Assembly (NCBI GenBank): GCA_963281255.1
Contig: OY725500.1
Span: 62,001 to 126,000, forward strand
Origin: Aphrocallistes beatrix
Lineage: Eukaryota; Porifera; Hexactinellida; Sceptrulophora; Aphrocallistidae
Direction: 5' to 3'
Length of the DNA: 64,000 nucleotides
Both the position numbers and the translations under genes were made by a program. The number at the start of each line of letters is the position of its first letter. The first letter of the stretch is position 1. Shown here piece after piece: positions 57,838-64,000 of the stretch. Under the pieces are notes generated by a model. That model saw nothing but the letters and a program-made list of their open reading frames with translations. It searched no databases and had not been told where the DNA came from.

Positions 57838-58335
57838 ATGTATCGCTTCTTCATTCTCCCAATCATCCTTCAATTTATATACTTTCACACCTTTTCACTT
57901 GCCAAGAAAGATAAATTCGACACAGCTTTCAACTGGCAACCCTACTCCAACTCCATAGAGACCGCCTCCTCCCTCCCTAGACCCATTCTCATCCTCTTCT
58001 ACGGGGAGAACTGCTTCGCTAGTAGCAGGTTCAAGAAGGAGATGGCGGGGTCCAAGGAGGTGGTGGAGCTCAGTGAGAGCTTCACTATGGTTAAGATCGA
58101 GAGGGGGGAGGACCCTGGGGTCCGGCGGTACAGGAAGGAAGGGATCTACTACCCCAGAGTCTACTTCATGTCCACAGAAGGGGCGCTCTTACAGGGAATT
58201 AACGGACAAGATCCAGAACACAAATTCTACTTCGCCACAGCTGAGGAACTTATTTCAGCGATGAGGAAGGTCTTAGAGTTCGTGGGCCTTCAAGGAAGCA
58301 AGGAAATGTTTGACATATACCGCGAGGAGTTCTAG
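57838..58335 (+). CDS. Thioredoxin-fold ER protein, AGR/TXNDC12-like
   Basis: Single exon, 165 residues. Signal peptide MYRFFILPIILQFIYFHTF plus SLA. The thioredoxin fold shows FNWQPYSNSIETA, PILILFYGENCFASSRFKKE, VELSESFTMVKIERGEDPG, IYYPRVYFMSTEGALLQGI and HKFYFATAEELISAMRKV. The layout and cis-Pro (YPRVYF) match AGR2/AGR3/TXNDC12. The active site is C-F-A-S, a CxxS form as in AGR2 rather than the CxxC of TXNDC12, so it could form mixed disulphides but not oxidise alone. It ends REEF, a KDEL-like ER-retention candidate with Phe for Leu. It is divergent from copy 3 of the unknown family, starts 205 bp apart. Confidence 0.8.
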   Translation: MYRFFILPIILQFIYFHTFSLAKKDKFDTAFNWQPYSNSIETASSLPRPILILFYGENCFASSRFKKEMAGSKEVVELSESFTMVKIERGEDPGVRRYRKEGIYYPRVYFMSTEGALLQGINGQDPEHKFYFATAEELISAMRKVLEFVGLQGSKEMFDIYREEF

Positions 58336-58610
58336 CTTGACTCTATCAGTTATTGGTTTCATTAATTCGTTAGGAATGTTGTATACTTTCACCCGTTCGG
58401 AATCGCAATGTATTACCTCACTCACTTATTATGCTTTCTAACTCAACTCCTTTTAACCCGAGATTCATTTCCCATAACGGATTATTGGGATTATGAAACA
58501 ACAGGTTTATAAACTGAAATTGTACTATTATAGAGTCAGTATATCTTATAAGCCAATGATAATAGCCGCACAAATGAATGTACAAATGGTCGGAGCGAAG
58601 AATTCACTGA
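58336..58610. other. 3' spacer of the AGR-like gene
   Basis: No gene recognised. AT-rich; short unrelated open frames only. Confidence 0.5.
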
Positions 58611-58619
58611 ACTTTATTT

Positions 58620-58731
58620 TAACTGTAGAATGCCGGGCATTTTATGGCTTCGGTGGCATAGAAAATGGCTGTGAGACATCGCGATATCGGGACACTGTGT
58701 CCCCAGTGGGCATTCTACGGTTAAATATTTG
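58620..58731. mobile_element. Foldback element, TTAACTGTAGAATGCC ends
   Basis: TTTTAACTGTAGAATGCC at left, GGGCATTCTACGGTTAAA at right. The interior (TTATGGCTTC, GAAAATGGCTG, ATCGCGATATCG) resembles 6067-6115, an older relative. Confidence 0.65.
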
Positions 58732-59043
58732 AGCACCCTTCTTGTAGTGAGAAGTTGAAGCGACTATTCGAGTATATATGATAATCCAATTCCCTAATCT
58801 AGAGAGAAAATTTCTGCTTTCTGACACGCTGATAGAAGAATGTGGAAGAGCTGATTGCTTAGAATAATATGGCTTCTTTGTACCATTCATTAGTGTGGTC
58901 TATTATAGCTGATGATTCTAATAATAGAACTTCACAGACTATAAGTATGAACTGACTCTATACAAACATTCATACATTTAAAATGGAGTTGAATCCCCCA
59001 TAGTGACACAGTGGACTCTATTATTTGTCTGATTAGTCTCAGC

Positions 59044-59308
59044 CATAGGCGTCGTAACACCCGGTTACCCGGCAATTGCCGGGCGGCCCAGAGTGAATGC
59101 CGGGTACTACCCGGTAAAAAGCTTAGTGCTATTATGTACTGGTAATTGGCTGTTACTAATTCCTCACGTAGATCAAGGGTTCACGGCCCATTTGGCTGAC
59201 GGTAACGCTGGATCAGCTGAAGATACGGCCCGATTAACTGACTGAACGGCCCTGGATTATTGTGGCCGGGCAGTCCAAGGGTAGGAAATAAAGTTTACGA
59301 CGCCTATG
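59044..59308. mobile_element. hAT MITE, CATAGGCGTCGTAA ends
   Basis: Left CATAGGCGTCGTAA, right TTACGACGCCTATG, exact inverses. Perfect 8-bp duplication GTCTCAGC at 59036-59043 and 59309-59316. The interior is rich in ACCCGG and GCCGGG. Confidence 0.92.
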
Positions 59309-59425
59309 GTCTCAGCTATATACTCCAGTATGAATAAATGCATAATAACGATTATTCTAATTTAGAAATCCGATTAATCGATTCTTTGAAGTTCAAATTA
59401 GATATTCTAACTCATTGGAATCTCA

Positions 59426-60489
59426 ATGCCGCCCAAATTCGATCCAAACGAAATCAAAATCAGTGAGTTATACCTAGCTAAGATAGATGAGTGTAGGTAG
59501 ATTAGTGTAGGTAGATAGCGTTGAGTGAAGGGACATAACTGAACTTTCTCTTTCTAGTATTCGTGAGAGCTGTGGGAGGAGAGTCTGGGAACAGTGCCAC
59601 TCTGGCGCCCAAGATAGGACCTCTGGGATTGGTGAGTGGACTTAGATCTGAAATTCAAGTTAGGATTCAGCACATGCAGTCAGGGTCGCTTGTTAAGAAC
59701 ATTCGTTTATTATGAACTAACCTCCTGATCCCAATTTCATTTTTTAGATAGGATTTGTATTGAATCAATTTCGCTTAATTTGAAGTATCTCTATTATGAA
59801 CACATTTTTTGGTTCACAATAAGCGACCCTGACTGTAGTTCTGTGTCAATCAGATTATGATAAGACACTACTCTGTTTCGTTGAATTATTTGTGCATCAA
59901 AGTTCAACTTTTCCATCAATGCACATAAACCTTCTCGATACCTCTTGAAACGAGATCTTATACGTCTTGCTCGTACGTGTAAAGATGTTAATCCTCAGAT
60001 AAAGAGGAGTCATCAATTCCTTTACAAGAAAATAAATCCCTTCTTTCCGATTCTACTCTATGAAACTAGCGATAGACTTCAGGACCGGCGCCACCGGGGG
60101 TGTCCTGGGTGTCCAGACACCCACTGCTTCCTATTTTATCATTTGTACAGGCCATGGACTATTCTGGCAAGAATTAATCGGCACAAGGAATTGCCGAATA
60201 GGAACTTCCACGGTCAAGTTCTGAGAAAACTTAAACGCTATCTCACACCTCTTGCCGTTAATATTGTTTACATTCAGCGCCTGTTATTCTATTTATATCC
60301 ATTATTAGGCGCCAAAAAAGGTCGGGGAAGACATTTCCAAAGCGACACAGGCGTACAAGGGACTGAGAGTGACTGTGAAGCTGACCATCCAGAACAGACA
60401 AGCCCAGGTAGAGGTGGAGCCCAGTGCCAGCACCTTGCTCATCCAGGCACTGAAAGAACCGCCCAGGGACAGGAAGAAAGTGAAGCACA
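59426..60489 (+). CDS. RPL12: 60S ribosomal protein L12 (uL11), first three exons
   Basis: Exons 59426-59462 ([11 protein letters not shown]), 59558-59631 ([20 protein letters not shown]) and 60309-60489 ([46 protein letters not shown]). They agree almost residue for residue with human RPL12 residues 1-97. The protein forms the base of the ribosomal P-stalk at the GTPase-associated centre. Exon 3 ends in phase 1 at a good donor (CACA|GTGAGT), but the expected last about 65 residues (SGNITFDE, SLARELSGTIKEILGTA) are not recognisable in the remaining 3.5 kb. Either the final exon lies beyond 64000, with two minus-strand NHL genes inside the intron, or this is a truncated copy. Intron 2 carries a MITE. 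Confidence 0.88.
59677..59835. mobile_element. MITE family C, copy 4
   Basis: CAGTCAGGGTCGCTTGTTAA to AATAAGCGACCCTGACTG. The cleanest family C copy, in RPL12 intron 2. Confidence 0.85.
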
Positions 60490-60529
60490 GTGAGTGCCTA
60501 TTCTCATTCCTTATTTGGCATAGGACATA

Positions 60530-60699
60530 CAGTCGACTCCGCTTAATAGGGTCACTGTTTAATCGGGCCACTTTTGGCAGGACCGGAATAGCTCTCACAC
60601 ATAGAAGCTAATACAAAATATTTTCGGTTAATAGGGTTCTCCGCTTAATCGGGCAAAATGTCCTCTGACCGATGTGACCCTATTAAGCGGAGTCGACTG
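60530..60699. mobile_element. MITE family A, copy 5
   Basis: CAGTCGACTCCGCTTAATAG to AAGCGGAGTCGACTG with TA flanks; nearly palindromic ends. It stands 40 bases after the RPL12 exon 3 donor. Confidence 0.9.
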
Positions 60700-61097
60700 T
60701 ACTAAACTATTCCGTGATCCCTGCATTCCACTGAATCCAGGATTTATGTGTGATGAGGATACGAATAATCTGATCTTTGAATCACAGGAATAAACCAGGA
60801 TTTAGGTATTAACCAATGAAATTGTAATAATGATTAGCATCCAGGGATTCCCGTTATAAAATCCAGAGATATTTTCAAAGGAGTTAACAAGAATGATTGG
60901 GTTAGAGAGATTAAACCATGGACGGATCTAGTTTTTAAAGGGGAAAAGAGCGAACCTAGATAGTTACCTTCTGTCCCCCTCCCTCTGCCAATACGTAATT
61001 GTTTCCATTTAGAAAGAAATTTAATGAAATTCAAATAAACAAAGCAGAGACACATGAATGTACAGTAATCTAAAATACAAGGAGAAACATATTTATA
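60700..61097. other. Spacer before the NHL gene 3' end
   Basis: No RPL12 exon and no other gene visible. AT-rich. Confidence 0.6.
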
Positions 61098-62276
61098 TTA
61101 ATAGAATTTAACTGAAGAATCAACAGCACACACAATAGTATTATTATTAGTTACTGCTATTCCATCAGGACATCCTCCACACTGAATGGAATGTATTAAC
61201 TGTCCTTCTGACGTAAATATTTGTATTGAGTTATCTTCTCTATCGCTAATTATAATATTACTAAACTGATCTAAACACAGAAACATTTGTGAAAACATTT
61301 CACTTTTCGCACTTATCACACTGTACAACAGATCAGCTGATTTAGAGAATACATACACATTATGAGAGCTATTTCCATCGAGTACAAATATTTTGTTTGA
61401 ATCAGTTTTTACATCACATGGAGATTCAAGCATTCCTTTTCCTATCTCTCTTAAATAGTGTAAATCTAAATTTAGAACTGCTATTCTATTATTCAAACAA
61501 TCTGCAACTAACACTTCATTCCTATCCACTGTTAGACCTCTAGGGCCACTAAGCACTCCTTCTACATTCTTATTCATAAACTTAAAATTGGATATTTGGA
61601 ATTTTAAGACTGAACCTGGTACCCAATCATTAACAAACGCCCATTTGTCACACAGTGCTATGTCATACGGATAAACTAGCTGTCCCTTACCGAATTCTGT
61701 TAAGAATTTGCCGTCTTTAGAGAATACTTGGACTCTGCTGTTGTCACTATCACAGACATAGATCTTCTCTCCCTCTACTCTGACACCATGAGGCAAATTG
61801 AACTCTCCTTTCTTGTTTCCTTCCTTCCCGATACTCCAAACAGGTTCCAGTTTGTCAAAGTAGAATCTTCTCACTTCCTGAACAGTTCTTATCCTCTCCA
61901 GCTGTTGCAGGAGAGATTGGAGATCTTCTGAGCTGAAGTGAGGGACAGGGATGGGAGTTGGTTGTTCAGCCTTTTTCAATTCTTCTTGTGTTCTGTGGAT
62001 ATTTTCTTCGTGGAATTTCAAATTTGGATTTTGATGGACATTCATACCTTCAAGCTGTTCGATCATCTGTTCCAACTCTTGGGCCTGTTTCTTCCTCAGA
62101 TCCTCCTTGCTCAGGTAGTCCTGCTTCAGATCGTTGAGTTGCTGGAGCAGCTCATCTCTTTTGACGGTCACTGCACTGATAATGGTGTCGAAGTATGTTC
62201 GGATTTCTTGTTCCACTCTTGAAAATGTGTCCAGTGGAATGTTGGTTGGATTTATTTGTGGGAATCTTGTCGCCAT
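61098..62276 (-). CDS. TRIM-like NHL-repeat protein, second tandem pair, copy 1
   Basis: Single exon of 392 residues starting MATRFPQINPTNIPLDTFSR. A coiled coil covers about residues 15-150 (VKRDELLQQLNDLKQDYLSK, RKKQAQELEQMIEQLEGMN, HRTQEELKKAEQ). NHL blades follow: GEFNLPHGVRVEGEKIYVCD, VYPYDIALCDKWAFV, LSGPRGLTVDRNEVLVADCL, LESPCDVKTDSNKIFVLD, and CPDGIAVTNNNTIVCAVD. No RING or B-box. Same plan as the 35.9-40.6 kb pair but only distantly similar, so the two pairs are old relatives. Presumably a non-ligase scaffold that binds RNA or protein through its propeller. TATA-like CATAAATACAAT (minus strand) stands 50 bp upstream. Confidence 0.85.
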   Translation of the reverse strand: MATRFPQINPTNIPLDTFSRVEQEIRTYFDTIISAVTVKRDELLQQLNDLKQDYLSKEDLRKKQAQELEQMIEQLEGMNVHQNPNLKFHEENIHRTQEELKKAEQPTPIPVPHFSSEDLQSLLQQLERIRTVQEVRRFYFDKLEPVWSIGKEGNKKGEFNLPHGVRVEGEKIYVCDSDNSRVQVFSKDGKFLTEFGKGQLVYPYDIALCDKWAFVNDWVPGSVLKFQISNFKFMNKNVEGVLSGPRGLTVDRNEVLVADCLNNRIAVLNLDLHYLREIGKGMLESPCDVKTDSNKIFVLDGNSSHNVYVFSKSADLLYSVISAKSEMFSQMFLCLDQFSNIIISDREDNSIQIFTSEGQLIHSIQCGGCPDGIAVTNNNTIVCAVDSSVKFY

Positions 62277-63415
62277 TTCGTGTTAGAATTGTGTCGTTTT
62301 GTTAGATAGAACACAAGTTGAAGAGATTGTATTTATGTGAGTTGAGATCTGGTTGTATGAGTATTGGAATGAGATGTGGCATTGGAAGTGAAAGTGTGAA
62401 GTGGTTAAGAGGCTGTGAGTATGGAATTGTTGTGTCTTGTGTTTCCTTGTTTCTGAGTAAAGTTTCAGTTTTAGAAAGGGAGAATGATTTAATTCGTATC
62501 TATTTTGGATACTTTCATAGGAACTCTAGTTTCTACTTAGAACCTGCAATCCCACTCCATTGAAATGATTCTATGTCTCTCAGTGCCATTCCAATCCTTC
62601 TACCAGATAATAGATTCATCTGTGTTAGACAATGATACGTATATAACACTCATGTTTGGATTTAGTTTTATTTACGGAGAAAGGAGTGAATGTAGTTAGT
62701 TATCTCCTCCCTGGATACGTATGTAGTTGTTTGGTATTTGGCATCAGTCTGCAGTGTAGAGGAACAATCTTAGCTACCTCTATGACAGTAGAGACTTATG
62801 TCTTGACTTTATGTTCATTGTGGAAGACAATATCTACACACGTGTGCTAGGATGTTCACGCATGAACGTTTCCAGAGGAAAGTACTTGAATTTTGTGACA
62901 TGAATAGTGCATTGGGGAAATAGGTTTATTGTTAGTTACGTAACGGATTGCATCATTTGAAATTTCATGAAATACTCCACTGATATTTAGTATTGAAGCA
63001 CACGGTCTTAATATAAATTCTTTTACGATTCTTTACAGAGTATGTCACGATTAAGTTGACTCATTTTAACATTTCAGATATTATTGTTTGTTGACACAAC
63101 GAATCTGTTTAAGGTATGAGTCATCCTGGAAGATGTTGGTTTGTGTTTCTGCGTTACGTACGTTTGAACTGCCCATTATACTGAACTGCATCTAATTTTG
63201 GAGTTTGTATAAATGTGCACTTGAAGTAGCGTTTTCACACATTCACTAATGGCGCCCATTTGGTATATCCTTCTATTCAATCCCTCAATTACTGACAGAA
63301 AATCTTTACCCACCATCGTTCAATTTGGAAAGAAATTTAATGAATTCAAATAGACAAACTGGAAACACAGTAATGTACAGAAATATATCAGTTGATACAA
63401 ACAAACATATTTATA
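62277..63415. other. Spacer between the two minus-strand NHL genes
   Basis: No gene seen. It includes the 5' region of the 61098 gene. The last about 100 bases (GAAAGAAATTTAATGAATTC ... ATATTTATATTAATAGAATT) match the 3' flank of that gene, showing that the tandem unit includes the 3' flank. Confidence 0.6.
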
Positions 63416-64000
63416 TTAATAGAATTTAATTGAATTATCAACAGCACACACAATAGTATTATTATTAGTTACTGCTATTCCCATAGGACATCCTCCACAC
63501 TGAATGGAATGTATTAACTGTCCTTCTGACGTAAATATTTGTATAGATTCATCTTCTCCGTTGCTAATTATAATATTACTAAACTGATCTAAACACAGAA
63601 ACTTTTGTGAGAATGTTTCTCTTTTCGCACTTATCATACTGTACAACAGATCAGCTGATTTAGAGAATACATACACATTATGAGAACTATTTTCATCAAC
63701 TACAAATATTTTGTTTGAATCAATTTTTACATCATGTGGATATTTAAGCACTCCTTTTCCTATCTCTCTTAAATAGTGTAAATCTAAATTTAGAACTGCT
63801 ATTCTGCGTCTATTACCATCTGCCACTAACACTTCATTCCTATCCACTGTCAGACCTCTAGGACTACTAAGCACTCCTTCTACACTCTTATTCATAAACT
63901 TAAAATTAGATATTTGGAATTTTAAGACTGTATTTGGTGCCCAATCACTTACAAACGCCCATTTATCACACAGTGCTATGTCATACGGATAAACTAGCTT
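63416..64000 (-). CDS. TRIM-like NHL-repeat protein, second tandem pair, copy 2 (5' end outside the window)
   Basis: The frame is open from the window edge to the stop at 63416, about 194 residues (KLVYPYDIALCDKWAFVSDW onward). It corresponds to the C-terminal half of the 61098 gene: LSSPRGLTVDRNEVLVADGN, LKYPHDVKIDSNKIFVVDEN, LDQFSNIIISNGEDESIQIF and CPMGIAVTNNNTIVCAVD. Substitutions are scattered, the reading frame is intact, and the last residues (KFY) are identical. The coiled-coil N-terminus lies beyond 64000. Confidence 0.83.
   Translation of the reverse strand, partial: KLVYPYDIALCDKWAFVSDWAPNTVLKFQISNFKFMNKSVEGVLSSPRGLTVDRNEVLVADGNRRRIAVLNLDLHYLREIGKGVLKYPHDVKIDSNKIFVVDENSSHNVYVFSKSADLLYSMISAKRETFSQKFLCLDQFSNIIISNGEDESIQIFTSEGQLIHSIQCGGCPMGIAVTNNNTIVCAVDNSIKFY

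Noticed and set aside
61728..62222. Plus-strand frames opposite the NHL gene
   Set aside because: Antisense shadows of the coiled-coil region.

Overview
This window is nuclear DNA from an invertebrate animal. Genes are split into many short exons by GT-AG introns of about 50 bp to 3 kb. The products are animal-specific or animal-typical: an OTULIN deubiquitinase, ARHGAP39, ZCCHC7, a Pur-family protein, a PX/SH3 adaptor, a secreted Asp/Asn beta-hydroxylase, TRIM-like NHL proteins and a death-effector-like domain. Intergenic and intronic DNA is full of small DNA transposons. An early-branching marine animal such as a sponge would fit, but the sequence alone does not fix the species. There are no bacterial operons, rRNA or CRISPR arrays, and I recognised no tRNA.

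Layout, left to right. 2-4107 (+): the 3' part of an OTULIN gene with two transposons in its last intron. 4.1-9.2 kb: gene-poor, repeat fragments. 9271-14597 (+): ZCCHC7, 13 exons. 14924-16165 (-): a ZDHHC1/11-type palmitoyltransferase, convergent with ZCCHC7. 16522-18350 (-): secreted aspartyl/asparaginyl beta-hydroxylase. 18.6-20.0 kb: one hAT element nested in another. 20150-20821 (-): DED-like protein. 21.4-25.2 kb: repeat island with Helitron-like copies, a 38-bp hairpin, an LTR-element protease relic and a rearranged duplicate of the 18-20 kb locus. 25582-26217 (-): TM2-like membrane protein. 27020-27184 (+): mitochondrial ATP synthase epsilon. 27910-35371 (+): ARHGAP39 (WW-WW-MyTH4-RhoGAP). 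35925-40636 (+): two tandem NHL-repeat genes with an inverted, broken hAT element between them. 42558-45301 (+): Pur-family protein, 9 exons. 46062-51721 (+): PX plus three-SH3 adaptor, 11 exons. 52081-52971 (-): RPF2. 53196-53385 (+): probable complex I NDUFV3-type peptide. 53929-57633 (-): three tandem copies of an unrecognised cysteine-free secreted or membrane-anchored family, with an array of heat-shock-element-like repeats between copies. 57838-58335 (+): AGR/TXNDC12-like ER protein. 59426-60489 (+): first three exons of RPL12/uL11. 61098-64000 (-): two more tandem NHL genes, the last one cut by the window edge.

The neighbours are mostly unrelated housekeeping and signalling genes, as expected in a compact animal genome. 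Local expansion is by tandem duplication (NHL pairs, three-copy secreted family). The other main force is DNA transposons: at least seven hAT insertions, most with recognisable 8-bp target duplications, and many pogo-like CAGT...ACTG foldback elements at TA sites. The most interesting unexplained items are the three-copy secreted family with its HSE-like array, the uneven divergence of the NHL pair, the near-perfect 38-bp hairpin, the dense CTATTTWTAG motif, and an RPL12 gene whose last exons are not found.
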